DNA of 64,000 nt, taken from assembly GCF_044792555.1 (NCBI RefSeq), contig NZ_CP126238.1, positions 2,294,001 to 2,358,000 of the forward strand, given 5' to 3'. The notes beneath the pieces were generated by a model. It searched no databases, was not told the DNA's origin, and worked only from the letters and a program-made list of their open reading frames with translations. Positions 33,471 through 42,612 of this stretch are shown piece by piece (the first letter of the stretch is position 1; every line of letters starts with the position of its first letter). Both the position numbers and the translations under genes were made by a program. This stretch comes from Alicycliphilus denitrificans_A. Lineage in GTDB: Bacteria; Pseudomonadota; Gammaproteobacteria; Burkholderiales; Burkholderiaceae_C.

Positions 33471-36385
33471 CCGCGGGCATCCGCGATCTGCTGGGCGACC
33501 AGGTACGCCGCCTCGAGCTCGGAACAGCCATGTGCGTCCATGAGGCGGCGGCGCCGGGCCTTTTCATCGCCCTCGGTCTGCGCCAGGGCCAGAGACAGGG
33601 CTGGCGGCACGTTGCGAAACAGCCATTGGCCGGTCGCGTTGATGAGTACGCCCTCCGTGTATTTGCGCGGCTCCTTGGTGGCCGACTCCATCATGGCGCG
33701 CTGTTCGGGCGTCAGGGACCTAAAGCGCGTCACCTCCTCGGTTTCGGACTTGTCCATGGTCAGCAGCATCCAGAACTCGCACATGGACAGCACACGCGAC
33801 ATGGAGCCGGGGAAGTCCTTTAGGTTCTGGGTGGCCATCCAGAACCACAGCGACAGCTTGCGCCACATCTTAGTGCCCTTGGCCACCTTCGGGCCCAACA
33901 ACTCGTTGGTGGTGATCAAGTGCCCTTCGTCGGTCAGGAAGACGTTGTGCCGGCCAGAGTATTGGTTGAGCTCGGCGCGAGACTGCGCGAAGTCCACCAG
34001 GCTGGTGTAGGCCAGGGCAAGCGCATCGCCATAGCCGTCCTTGACCAGCACGCCCATTTCCACGACGGTCACGTCCACGTCGGGCCAGTCCGTGCCGTAG
34101 CGGTTGAACAGGCGCCCGCGCAGGCCTTGCGTGAACGACATCATGGACTGGCCCATGTCCTCGGCGCGATAGCGCCGGGCCTCGGACAGGGACTTGTCCT
34201 TGACCATCTCGATCAGCTCCAGTGCCACGTCCTGCACAAGAGGGTGATCGTGGCCCAGCGCCTGGCACTTGACCGCTGCCTTGATGATGGCGCGGGTGAT
34301 CAGGTAGCGGTCGGAGCGGCCCAGTTTCTCAACCTCTGCTGCCTCACCGCCCGTAATCATCATGATGGCCGAGATCAGCATCTCGCCCAGGAAGTCGCGG
34401 GGCTCGTTGGCTTCGTCGGCATCGTCCTGGTCCGGCTCATTGGCCTGGCTGGACTCGGCGATCTCCTGGCGCTCCTGCAGCTTGCTGTCGATCTGGTCCA
34501 TGACCTTCTCGACTGCCTTCGGCAGAGCATCTTCATCGGCCGCCAGGTTGCTCGCACGGGACTGCTCTTCTGCCGCATGGAACGACACCATCACATCGCT
34601 GTCCTGCAGCAGCTTGTAGGCATGCACGAAGGGGGGCAGAGAGATGTCGCAGTTGTTGTCGATGACGAGCTGGCGGGTGGTCAGGCCCTTGGCCTGCATG
34701 TCGGCCACCATGAGGCCGAAGGAGTTGCCCGCGTCCACGATGATGAGACGAGGGCGGTGCACGGCCATCGTCAACATGCACTGGTAGACCAGGGTGGCCG
34801 ACTTGCCTGCACCCGTGGGGCCGAAGGTCAGCATGTGGGCGTTCTTCTTGCGGTCGCTGCGGTTGAGCGGGTCCATCCACAGCGGCTCGCCGCCCCGGTT
34901 CCAGAACCACATACCGGGGTGGGCCGATCCCCGCGAGCGGCCATAGACGGGCAGCAGCGCGGCGATGTGGCTGGCGAAGGTCAGGCGCGAGCGCACCAGG
35001 TAGCGCTTATCGAACTCGGTGTCGAAGTTGAAGGGCAGGGCACGCAGGAAGCTGTCCAGCGGCACCAGGTCCTGCTTGGGATCGACAAAGCGCAACCCGG
35101 TGGGGCCGAGCAGCGCATTGGCCTGGGTGACGGCATCAGCCAGGTCGGCCTTGTCCTTGCCCGTGAGGTACAAGGTCATCATCATGGGCAGCAGCCGGTC
35201 GTTGTTGCTGATCATGTGCTGCAGCACACGCTCGCACTCGTTGAAGGTCTCCCTGGCATGGGCCGTCTGGGCACGGGACTTGTCGCGGATGGTTTCAATG
35301 CGCCGCTCGACCAGATGCTGGGGCGTGATGACCACCGTGATGGACAGCATGGAACCGGGAGGCATGCGGTCGAATCGGGCGAAGCACTCGTTGCCGTTCT
35401 TGATCTCGGCCGAGAAATGCCCCACACCAGGTTCGGCGCGCAGGTTCTGGAGCGTGAGCGCCTTGACCGGCACGCCATCGAACTCGAAATGTCCGTCAGC
35501 CTGCACGGCGCGGGGTTGGGACAGCGTGAGCGACTCAGCCAGATCCCAGTCGAACATGCTGGCGGGCTGGGGTCCGGGGTAGGGCGCGGTCTTGAGCAGT
35601 TCGCCAGGAGTCGAGGCCCACGGAACTTTCCGATTGAAGAACGGGAGCAACCATTCGTAGAAGTCTCGCCCTGTGCAGCGCCGGGCCTGGATGCCGGCCT
35701 CGGTGAACGTGGCCATCACGGTGTTGCCCACGGCGAGGATCTGCTTGGCCGGGGTGGTCGTGTCTTCGGCCAGGTTGGAAAAGCGCCGGAAGATGCAGCA
35801 GCGCACGCGCCGCTGCTGGCCGCGCCAGACCTGGCCCGTCACTATGGTGTCGGTGAAAAGCCCCTGCGGCCGCGAGACTTGTGCCAGATGGTCAGTGAAC
35901 TGGCTCAGCACCGACTGGGTGTACTCGGATTGCAGCACCTCCTGGCCCCGTTGTGGGTTGTCCTTGTGCTGTGACAGCACATAGTCGATGAGCAACTGGT
36001 TCAGGGGATCAATGTTGCGGTCATCGTTGACGAAGAACTGAACGATCCAGTGGTGGGTCTCTGCCTCTGGCAGGGCCTGCAGGGCCTGCTGGACCTTGCG
36101 GCAGCGCTCCATGAGATAAGCCTCGGGCTGGGCCTCGGTCGCCACAGGAGAGAGCTCGAACATGGCGCCCATGGTTTCGCCATCGCGCATGACGAACAGC
36201 TGGTCGTCCTCGGAATAGGCAACATAGGGCAGGAGATCGGTGAAGGAGGGCGGGCGCAGAGCCATGCGCGTGCGGTCGCCAGCGGTCATCGGCCGCTGAC
36301 GTTCAGCAGTGGCTGCCGGCGCCGCAGCAGAAGCACCTGCAGCCGCTCCAGCAGTGCGGCCCAGGAGAATGTCGAAGAAGCTCAT
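33467..36385 (-). CDS. traC: T4SS ATPase, TraC/VirB4 type (PFL_4706 family, TIGR03744)
   Basis: 972 aa. Walker A GPTGAGKS with Lys528; Walker B region LIIVDAGNSFG and later NVFLTDEGHLIT, the latter supplying the DE pair of the VirB4 core. The N-terminal half (RTAGAAAG..., YVAYSEDDQLFVMRD) is the TraC-F-like domain. It powers pilus biogenesis and substrate transfer at the cytoplasmic face of the inner membrane. The ATG overlaps the TIGR03751 lipoprotein stop by 4 nt. Confidence 0.92.
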   Translation of the reverse strand: MSFFDILLGRTAGAAAGASAAAPAATAERQRPMTAGDRTRMALRPPSFTDLLPYVAYSEDDQLFVMRDGETMGAMFELSPVATEAQPEAYLMERCRKVQQALQALPEAETHHWIVQFFVNDDRNIDPLNQLLIDYVLSQHKDNPQRGQEVLQSEYTQSVLSQFTDHLAQVSRPQGLFTDTIVTGQVWRGQQRRVRCCIFRRFSNLAEDTTTPAKQILAVGNTVMATFTEAGIQARRCTGRDFYEWLLPFFNRKVPWASTPGELLKTAPYPGPQPASMFDWDLAESLTLSQPRAVQADGHFEFDGVPVKALTLQNLRAEPGVGHFSAEIKNGNECFARFDRMPPGSMLSITVVITPQHLVERRIETIRDKSRAQTAHARETFNECERVLQHMISNNDRLLPMMMTLYLTGKDKADLADAVTQANALLGPTGLRFVDPKQDLVPLDSFLRALPFNFDTEFDKRYLVRSRLTFASHIAALLPVYGRSRGSAHPGMWFWNRGGEPLWMDPLNRSDRKKNAHMLTFGPTGAGKSATLVYQCMLTMAVHRPRLIIVDAGNSFGLMVADMQAKGLTTRQLVIDNNCDISLPPFVHAYKLLQDSDVMVSFHAAEEQSRASNLAADEDALPKAVEKVMDQIDSKLQERQEIAESSQANEPDQDDADEANEPRDFLGEMLISAIMMITGGEAAEVEKLGRSDRYLITRAIIKAAVKCQALGHDHPLVQDVALELIEMVKDKSLSEARRYRAEDMGQSMMSFTQGLRGRLFNRYGTDWPDVDVTVVEMGVLVKDGYGDALALAYTSLVDFAQSRAELNQYSGRHNVFLTDEGHLITTNELLGPKVAKGTKMWRKLSLWFWMATQNLKDFPGSMSRVLSMCEFWMLLTMDKSETEEVTRFRSLTPEQRAMMESATKEPRKYTEGVLINATGQWLFRNVPPALSLALAQTEGDEKARRRRLMDAHGCSELEAAYLVAQQIADARG

Positions 36386-36873
36386 CGACGTGCCTCCCCT
36401 GCAGCGTTGCGGGCACCGAATGCGGCGCGGGCACGCAGCAGATCCTCGGCGGCCTCGCCGGGCATGGCGTACTCGGTGGTCTCGAACATCGGGAACACCG
36501 TCACATAGCCGGGCACCGGGTACTTGCCCCGGGCCAGGTGGGGGAAGACCACCATCACGAGATCCGGGTTGGCCACGCGCGCAAAGCGCTGCTGCATAGG
36601 CTCCAGCGCCGACCAGTAGCGGGCCGTGGTGCCGTCGCCTTGGGCTACGGGCCGAGCCTGAGCATCGCGCTCCAGGCGGTCGCGCGCCGTCTCTTTGGAG
36701 CTGGCCTGACTCTGGCCTTGGCCACTCAGGTTCTTGCCGCGATAGATGTCCAGCAGCGTCGGGCTGTCCTTGGTGACCTCTTTCAGCGGTGATTCACGCG
36801 GACCGGTGACGGAGCAGCCGGCCAGCAGTGCTACCGACATGCAGGCGATGAGTAGGGGCTTATTCAAGGCCAT
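36382..36873 (-). CDS. Conjugal transfer lipoprotein (TIGR03751 family)
   Basis: 163 aa from the ATG at 36873. Lipobox VALLAGC gives a lipid-modified Cys near residue 19. PHLARGKYPVPGYVTVFPMFETTEYAMPGE is the conserved TIGR03751 region. An outer-membrane lipoprotein analogous to VirB7/TraV that supports the core complex. It overlaps the upstream gene by 14 nt. Confidence 0.82.
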   Translation of the reverse strand: MALNKPLLIACMSVALLAGCSVTGPRESPLKEVTKDSPTLLDIYRGKNLSGQGQSQASSKETARDRLERDAQARPVAQGDGTTARYWSALEPMQQRFARVANPDLVMVVFPHLARGKYPVPGYVTVFPMFETTEYAMPGEAAEDLLRARAAFGARNAAGEARR

Positions 36874-38278
36874 AGCGGGCTCCAGACAGGATGTTGGTGG
36901 CTTGGGTGCGATGCACGATCTTTCGGGCGTTGACGGGCTTGTCGATCTGGACCTCTCGGTCCAGATGCACGACCAACTGGACGCCAGCGGGCGTGACCAC
37001 GGCATCGAAGCTGTTCTTCAAGCGCTCGGTCAGCCAGCGCGTGAGCTCGTCCGTGGCGGCCGAGCCCATGCGGCCCAGCGCGAAGCTGCCGGCGTTGCCA
37101 GTGACTGCGGAGGTGGTCGAGTCGCCGCGGTTGAGGGTGGTGGTCTGTGCCTGGGCCAGTGCCTCGGCCGCCACGCCCAGGCCCTTGGCGCCCAGGATGT
37201 CGGTCAGGTAGGCGGGGGCATTGGTCACGAACTTGCCCTGGATGCAGGGGTTGCCGTGCAGATCGCTGATGAAGCCAAGATCCACATTGGAGCCGGTGGA
37301 TTGGACAGTACTGGATGAACCCGCCCGGCGCGCCGAGACCGTGGTGATAGAGCCGTCGTTGAACACGAAGGTCATGCTGCGCACCTTGCCCTCGGTGCAA
37401 GACAGGGCCATGTCGCCGATGGCCACACCCGTGATCACCATGCCGGCGAGATCCTCGGGCAGCTCCCAGCCATTGGCGGCCAGGTTGTCGCGACCCACCA
37501 TGGCCTTGAACTGCATGGGATCGGTCACACGGCCATTGATGGGCACGCGGCCGATGAGGCTGGTCATTGCAGTGACGCCGGCCAGCGTGGAGTTCTCTGG
37601 CAGCGTGAAAAAGGGCTCGGGCCTGGCCACCGCTGCAGCCTGCGCGGCACGGGTCGCCGAGCCATTTACGGCGGCCGTGGCACCGGGCACTACCTCGGCG
37701 GCGCCCGGGGCACGCACGTAGCGCGTGGTGGTCTTGCCCTGGGCGTTCTGGGTCTGCTTGACGTAGCCCATGGGCGGGATGACCTCGTAGTCCACCATGC
37801 CGGCACTAGCGTCGTATGCAGAACCAGCCGCATTGCCTGCAGCTGCACCAGCTTGTGCATGCGGATGCGTGCCACCCAGGCCTGTGAAAGCGCCGGTGGC
37901 GTTGTCCCAGGCACCAGAGAGCACATCGATGGGCGTGGCAGGGCGGTTGGGCTGTTGACCAGTCCCCGATGCAGGCTTGTCGGAAGGCTCTGCAGAGATG
38001 GATTGCATCGGGCCGCGCCTGGCCAGTTCCTCTCGCAGCCTCTTGTTCTCGGCCAGCACCTGTTGCACGTCGCTTCGCAGGTCGCGGTTGCTGGCCACGA
38101 CCGTGGCCAGGGACTCCGCAGGCGTGTCTGCGTCGGCGCCAGCGGTCGCGGGCAGCGGCACTGCCTCCATCGGCTTAGCGGCCTGAGGCTTGCTACTGTG
38201 GAGCGTGAAGATGGCGCCGACCATCACCAGTACGCCAATGCCCAGCACTGGAATGAGCTTGTTTCGAGATACAGCCAT
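36860..38278 (-). CDS. ICE conjugation protein, PFL_4705 family (TraB/VirB10-like, TIGR03752)
   Basis: 472 aa. The ATG at 38278 follows GAGG; an in-frame GTG at 38290 overlaps the upstream stop but is less likely. One transmembrane helix (LIPVLGIGVLVMVGAIFTL), a coiled coil (LRSDVQQVLAENKRLREELA), a Pro/Ala linker, then a beta-rich periplasmic domain (LIGRVPINGRVTDP, VVHLDREVQIDKP). This architecture fits the VirB10/TraB core-complex scaffold spanning both membranes. Confidence 0.87.
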   Translation of the reverse strand: MAVSRNKLIPVLGIGVLVMVGAIFTLHSSKPQAAKPMEAVPLPATAGADADTPAESLATVVASNRDLRSDVQQVLAENKRLREELARRGPMQSISAEPSDKPASGTGQQPNRPATPIDVLSGAWDNATGAFTGLGGTHPHAQAGAAAGNAAGSAYDASAGMVDYEVIPPMGYVKQTQNAQGKTTTRYVRAPGAAEVVPGATAAVNGSATRAAQAAAVARPEPFFTLPENSTLAGVTAMTSLIGRVPINGRVTDPMQFKAMVGRDNLAANGWELPEDLAGMVITGVAIGDMALSCTEGKVRSMTFVFNDGSITTVSARRAGSSSTVQSTGSNVDLGFISDLHGNPCIQGKFVTNAPAYLTDILGAKGLGVAAEALAQAQTTTLNRGDSTTSAVTGNAGSFALGRMGSAATDELTRWLTERLKNSFDAVVTPAGVQLVVHLDREVQIDKPVNARKIVHRTQATNILSGARYGLE

Positions 38279-38286
38279 GGCAAGCC

Positions 38287-39351
38287 TCACAGGCAGGATT
38301 CAAAGGAGCGTTCGCACACCAGGTAGATCGCCGTGGTGTCCGTATCGCTGCCGGCCGGCCCGATGCGCCCGTGCTGGGCCGTGGCCGAGATCCACCGACC
38401 ACGCAGGGATTCCAGGGGCAGCTCCAGGGCGTAGCGGGACAGGTTGGTGATGCGCACGGCTGTGACATAGAGGGCGCCGCCCTTCCACTGGCCTATGGGC
38501 ACGGCCTCGACGCGCGCTCCACGCAGCAGGGCAGATACCGGCTGTTCGGGCACAGCCACCTGGATGACGCCAGGCGTGGCGTTGGCCAAGCGGCGCGGCA
38601 CATAGAGTTGGCGTGCGGCATGGCGGGTCAGCTGCACCATATCCACGGCAGCGCTCTCTGCGGCCTGCGCGGTCCCAGCGCCGCCATCGCTCGCCCGCTG
38701 GGATGGATTGGGCACCGTGCTGGGCTCCACCACGGAGACCTGCAGCTCCCCTTTGGAGGCCGGAGCATTGGGTGCCTTGTCAGCCACCAAGTCAAGGGGG
38801 ATCTGCTGGCCGCTGTCCACGAGTTCCGCGATCACGCGGATGGGCGTGAAGGGCACCAGGGCGGTCACATAGATCGTGCCGCCGATGGACTCCATGCGTG
38901 CCACATGCGCGATGTCGCTGGGGGCATGCAGCAGGGTGTCGGCCGGCAGAGTGACCAGGCGCTCCTGGCCAACGGTCAGGTTAACGCGCACGGGCTCACG
39001 GACGAACACCGTGCGCTCAGCCGGGCCGGCCGTGGGATCAGCCAGTGGCGCGGGTCCTACCCGCCGCAGCGTGGCCTGGGCAGCGGCAGAGCGAGCGATC
39101 GAGCCGCGCGCAGCTGCTGACGCCAGCGGGGCCGGCAGGCTCATGCCTGCGACCGTGTTGCCTGGGCGGCTACCAGCAGCCGCCGAAGCCTGGCCCAGGT
39201 TGATGGGCTCGTTCGTAGGGCCGGAAGCTTCAGCCTGGCCAGCGGGCTCGGGCCTGGAGCCGGATATGTTCAGGGGCTCGACCTGTTGGCCCAGCGCCGG
39301 AATAGCGATCAGCAGAGCCAAGCTGCTGGCGAGAAGGATGCGTTGCTGCAT
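38287..39351 (-). CDS. ICE conjugation protein, PFL_4704 family (TraK/VirB9-like, TIGR03749)
   Basis: 354 aa from the ATG at 39351 (MQQRILLASSLALLIAIPALG, signal peptide); the longer frame upstream belongs to another gene. The mature domain has ERTVFVREPVRVNLTVGQER and TLLHAPSDIAHV, like TraK-type secretins. It is a periplasmic/outer-membrane core-complex component. It starts 2 nt after the upstream stop. Confidence 0.83.
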   Translation of the reverse strand: MQQRILLASSLALLIAIPALGQQVEPLNISGSRPEPAGQAEASGPTNEPINLGQASAAAGSRPGNTVAGMSLPAPLASAAARGSIARSAAAQATLRRVGPAPLADPTAGPAERTVFVREPVRVNLTVGQERLVTLPADTLLHAPSDIAHVARMESIGGTIYVTALVPFTPIRVIAELVDSGQQIPLDLVADKAPNAPASKGELQVSVVEPSTVPNPSQRASDGGAGTAQAAESAAVDMVQLTRHAARQLYVPRRLANATPGVIQVAVPEQPVSALLRGARVEAVPIGQWKGGALYVTAVRITNLSRYALELPLESLRGRWISATAQHGRIGPAGSDTDTTAIYLVCERSFESCL

Positions 39352-39353
39352 GG

Positions 39354-40094
39354 TCAATCGACGGAGGTTTCGCGGGGCAGGCTGGACGGAGAGATCACGC
39401 CGGGCAGGCGCGGGGCAGTGAGGTTTGCGGCGGGATCTGTGCCAGGTTTCAGGTCCGCCGGATTCAGGCGCGCGGGACGGTTGCTGCCAAAGCAATCCAA
39501 GGCCAGCATCCATGGGTTGCGCTCGCGGTCGACGTCGAAGTGCACCACGCGCAAGGGGTAGCGGATGTAAACGTCCTTGACCTGCTGGCCCCCAAAGGTT
39601 TCGGTGACCTGCATGTCCAGCAGCACGGTCCAAGCATCTGACCCATCGCGCAGTACGCGGTTTTCGCTGTAAGGGAAGCCGGGGATCTCGGTAATCTGGC
39701 GCGTGCGCCTGCGCAGCTCGCCCTTGCCCTGTCGCAGCTCCATGTCCGCCTGCAGCTGCGCCTGGCAGCGGGGCGTCAGGAAATACTGCATGTTGAAAAT
39801 CTGCTGACCGTAATCCTTGATGCCATCGGATTGCCAGCGATTGATTTGCTGCCAGATGTAGTAGCCAAAGCCATACACATTGGGAGAGGGCACCGTGGCG
39901 CGGCCACCCGCAAAGCGGACGGTATCGCCAGCACGAATGTCTGGAGCGAGATGCACATCGACAACCTTGGGTTGGCGCCAGGCAAACCAATATCCCAATG
40001 CGCCAAGCCCAATCACTGCGGCGATGATGTATGTCAGTTTTTGGTTGTGCTTACGCTCGGATGCCAAAGCATCCAGATATTGTTTGCTGCTCAT
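39354..40094 (-). CDS. ICE conjugation protein, PFL_4703 family (TraE/VirB5/8-like, TIGR03746)
   Basis: 246 aa. A single N-terminal helix (LTYIIAAVIGLGALGYWFAW) and a periplasmic domain (YGFGYYIWQQINRWQSDGIKDY, QQVKDVYIRYPLRVVHFDVD). The topology and family match TraE-like bitopic proteins that nucleate the inner-membrane complex. Confidence 0.83.
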   Translation of the reverse strand: MSSKQYLDALASERKHNQKLTYIIAAVIGLGALGYWFAWRQPKVVDVHLAPDIRAGDTVRFAGGRATVPSPNVYGFGYYIWQQINRWQSDGIKDYGQQIFNMQYFLTPRCQAQLQADMELRQGKGELRRRTRQITEIPGFPYSENRVLRDGSDAWTVLLDMQVTETFGGQQVKDVYIRYPLRVVHFDVDRERNPWMLALDCFGSNRPARLNPADLKPGTDPAANLTAPRLPGVISPSSLPRETSVD

Positions 40095-40138
40095 TGTTAT
40101 GCGTCCAGTACAGATCACGCCAGTTATCTGGCATGACG

Positions 40139-40528
40139 TCATAGCTTGATTCGACGGCCTAATTCAAAGTGCCCATCGTGGGCAAGATAGCGCTTTTTTG
40201 CAAAACCACGGTTGGCCAAAAATATCCGGGCTGTTTGTACATAGCAGCCCTCTGGCTTTCCGCGCTTGATTTTCTGCAGATACAGCGAGCCGTACCAAAG
40301 CACAAGCAACGGGCCGACAATGCAAATCACCGCCATGATGAGAACTTTGCCCATCATGAAAGCGATAAACAATCCGAACAAAAAACTCACCAAAAATCCA
40401 GCACCTCCCAAATAAGCAGCCTCTGTTTCAGACATGCCGTTAAAAATCGGTGGAGCTGAATTCACTCGGTCAGTCAGGGGCGCCCCCAACGAGAGACGCC
40501 CTTGAGAGGTACTTTCTGCGACGCTCAA
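40139..40528 (-). CDS. TIGR03750-family conjugal transfer membrane protein (TraL-like)
   Basis: 129 aa from a TTG that overlaps the upstream stop (TTGA). Two helices (YLGGAGFLVSFLFGLFIAFM and GKVLIMAVICIVGPLLVLWYG) followed by a basic segment (YLQKIKRGKPEGCYVQ). Small membrane subunit of the mating-pair formation complex. Confidence 0.8.
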   Translation of the reverse strand: MSVAESTSQGRLSLGAPLTDRVNSAPPIFNGMSETEAAYLGGAGFLVSFLFGLFIAFMMGKVLIMAVICIVGPLLVLWYGSLYLQKIKRGKPEGCYVQTARIFLANRGFAKKRYLAHDGHFELGRRIKL

Positions 40529-40914
40529 GCCATAGCCTCCAGCGCGTAGGAGACCATCAGCGACACGAAGACGATCACGATGACGCCGACGATCAGGTAC
40601 TGCTTGAGTTCACCCATCGTCAGGCGGCCCTCGGAGTAGGTCTTCCAGTTGGACAGTGCACCAATCACGATGGCTATGAAGGCAGCCGCAGAAAGAATTA
40701 AAGCCAGGATGGTGAAGCCCTGCTTGAAGTAAGCCCCCATCAGGGCCATCCAGTCGCCTTCCTGAACCTGAGCTCCACCGATACCGCCCCCGGAAGGAGT
40801 CGGCATTTTTGGAAGTGCAGCTTGCGCGCTGGTGACAGCGGCCGAGCAGGCCCACAGGAAACCAGCAGAGATTGCCGAGGATGCAGAAATAATACGAAAT
40901 ATGGGTTTTCTCAT
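40525..40914 (-). CDS. ICE conjugation protein, PFL_4702 family (TIGR03745)
   Basis: 129 aa with a signal peptide (IISASSAISAGFLWACSAAV) and two mature helices (FTILALILSAAAFIAIVIGAL, LIVGVIVIVFVSLMVSYAL). The size and arrangement resemble a pilin precursor or pilus-base protein. Translationally coupled to the gene downstream. Confidence 0.8.
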   Translation of the reverse strand: MRKPIFRIISASSAISAGFLWACSAAVTSAQAALPKMPTPSGGGIGGAQVQEGDWMALMGAYFKQGFTILALILSAAAFIAIVIGALSNWKTYSEGRLTMGELKQYLIVGVIVIVFVSLMVSYALEAMA

Positions 40915-40930
40915 AATGACACCTATGTAA

Positions 40931-41167
40931 TTAAAACCATCCCAAAAATGCCAAAGTAGCAAGCACAACGACCACAAGAGAAATAATCAATCTGATCAAA
41001 TCACCGGATTCAATGCCTCCGCTTCCAAATGACTCGAGAATTTGTTTTCCAATCCATGCCGCAATTATCAAAATGACCGCAAAGACAAGCGAAAAAATCA
41101 CTGCTTTCATTTGTGAAGGATCTACGCCGGCAGCATCCATGAATCCCGCTTTCATTGAGTCAAGCAA
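40931..41167 (-). CDS. ICE conjugation protein, PFL_4701 family (DUF3262, TIGR03758)
   Basis: 78 aa. The TTG at 41167 has GGAG upstream and gives the few residues normally before the KAGF motif; the ATG at 41155 (MKAGFMDAAG) is the alternative. Two hydrophobic segments (VIFSLVFAVILIIAAWIGKQ, DLIRLIISLVVVVLATLAFL). Small membrane component of the transfer system. Confidence 0.75.
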   Translation of the reverse strand: MLDSMKAGFMDAAGVDPSQMKAVIFSLVFAVILIIAAWIGKQILESFGSGGIESGDLIRLIISLVVVVLATLAFLGWF

Positions 41168-41183
41168 CGCAGGCTCCAGTCTG

Positions 41184-41495
41184 TTATTGACGGTAGTCGC
41201 CACGCAGCGGCGCAACAGGGCGCGGTTGGCGCGGCGCGTCCATGTGGCTGGTGACGCCCTGGCGCAGCATCTCCAGGTCACGCTGCAGCCAGTCGTAGCG
41301 GAACTTCACGCGCTGCCCTGTGGGGGCGCTCTGTTCGGCCTGTGACACCAGCACCTGTACCTGCTCGATCTCGCTGGCAATGCGCGCCAGGCGCTCACGC
41401 TCCAGCTCGTCGTCGGCCACGGAGGCCCAGGCCGAGGCGGTCGTAGCGAGGATGCCGATGGTCAAAACCGCAAAAACGGCTCGTGCTTTATTCAT
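41184..41495 (-). CDS. RAQPRD-family ICE protein
   Basis: 103 aa from the ATG at 41495. Signal peptide (VFAVLTIGILATTASAWASV). The mature part contains RYDWLQRDLEMLRQGVTSHM, and the C-terminus PRQPRPVAPLRGDYRQ carries the RAQPRD-like signature that names the family. Periplasmic, function unknown, always in GI-type operons. Confidence 0.83.
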   Translation of the reverse strand: MNKARAVFAVLTIGILATTASAWASVADDELERERLARIASEIEQVQVLVSQAEQSAPTGQRVKFRYDWLQRDLEMLRQGVTSHMDAPRQPRPVAPLRGDYRQ

Positions 41496-41528
41496 GGATT
41501 TATCCTTGTGAATCAATGTCATACGTGA

Positions 41529-41849
41529 TTAGTGGTAGTCCCCATCGCTTTCGCAGCCGACGGGACAATGGTTCAGCTCGATGCCATGCGTGCAGTACCC
41601 GTGATCAGCGTTCCACTGGGCATCGGCATGCAGATCTGTGGCACTGAGATAGCCGCATTCCTGCGCGATTTCCAAGGCACGTACGTGATGAGCTGATGCG
41701 ATGTTGTGGAGTTGGAGCTGTTCATGGATTTCGCGGTAAAGGTTTTGAGCAAACAGCGTTTCCGAGAGTCCTGTGCCTGCGATGGCTCTATCAGCGCACT
41801 GCTGGCACACCACTCTCCAAGCCCCTTCATCGAAAAACTGGTTTGTCAC
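41529..41849 (-). CDS. Small Cys-rich protein within the transfer operon, possible zinc-binder
   Basis: 106 aa from a GTG 10 nt after the PFL_4697-type stop. A CxxC (VCQQCADRA, residues 14-17) and a second cluster CTHGIELNHCPVGC near 85-99, with His residues between. No signal peptide or membrane helix. It sits between the PFL_4697 and RAQPRD genes. Function unknown; the Cys pattern suggests a structural zinc site. Confidence 0.6.
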   Translation of the reverse strand: MTNQFFDEGAWRVVCQQCADRAIAGTGLSETLFAQNLYREIHEQLQLHNIASAHHVRALEIAQECGYLSATDLHADAQWNADHGYCTHGIELNHCPVGCESDGDYH

Positions 41850-41859
41850 GGTGGCGTCC

Positions 41860-42612
41860 TCAGGCGTACTTCTTGAATGCGGCCACGGTGGTCGAGAGGG
41901 TGATCGCCACCAATACGGTGAACACCAGGACCATGTAGGCGGGGTTGAACCCCGGGAAGGGCCAGGCCAGGTACAGGCTGAAGCCGCCTGTCAGGGCCCA
42001 GGCCGTGTAGCGCTTGCTGTGGTGGTAGACAAAGGAGGATTCGCGGCCGCCGGTCCAGCGGCGCCGGTCGCGGCGCACCAGGCCGTCGATCACACCCATG
42101 AGACAGGCCAGCACGAAGGCAGGCATGGCGTAGGCGGCGATGCTCAGGCGCAGCGCCACGTCCTGGGCCACCAGCATGCTGATCACGGCCCACTCGCTCG
42201 CCAGCGCACTCGCCAGGGCAGTTGACCTACTCAGGCCACGCAATGCCGGATTGATGTCCTGGCGAACAGGCTCGGCTGATGGCGTGCGCGAGTTCTGGTA
42301 CCAGCGCAGCACGCCGAAGCGCTCGTAGGGCCAGCGGATGAAACCCAGCATCCGCAGCGAGAAGCCCACCGTGTCGGGCACCAGCAGGCTGCGCGGGGCA
42401 GCGGCGATGTACTGCAGATCCTGCTGGACCACGGCCTGGGCGTGCGGGATGCCCTGGCCCTTCCAGAAGAACATGGAGCCACCGATCTCGATGGCCATGC
42501 CCACGAACCATGAGGTCAGCGTGATGCTAAACAGGCCGAAGGCGATCTTGATGATCAGAGCGACCGGGCCGATGGTCTCGGCCTTGGTGGGAGCGCGCTG
42601 TGCGGTGGCCAT
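41860..42612 (-). CDS. ICE membrane protein, PFL_4697 family (TIGR03747)
   Basis: 250 aa with four hydrophobic segments: ALIIKIAFGLFSITLTSWFVGM, LRLSIAAYAMPAFVLACLMGVI, WALTGGFSLYLAWPF and YMVLVFTVLVAITLSTTVAAF. It overlaps the TraD stop by 4 nt. Inner-membrane component of GI-type conjugation machinery, directly downstream of the coupling protein as in relatives. Confidence 0.84.
   Translation of the reverse strand: MATAQRAPTKAETIGPVALIIKIAFGLFSITLTSWFVGMAIEIGGSMFFWKGQGIPHAQAVVQQDLQYIAAAPRSLLVPDTVGFSLRMLGFIRWPYERFGVLRWYQNSRTPSAEPVRQDINPALRGLSRSTALASALASEWAVISMLVAQDVALRLSIAAYAMPAFVLACLMGVIDGLVRRDRRRWTGGRESSFVYHHSKRYTAWALTGGFSLYLAWPFPGFNPAYMVLVFTVLVAITLSTTVAAFKKYA

Noticed and set aside
33920..35974. 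684-codon plus-strand frame
   Set aside because: Antisense to the TraC-type ATPase, with no family resemblance.
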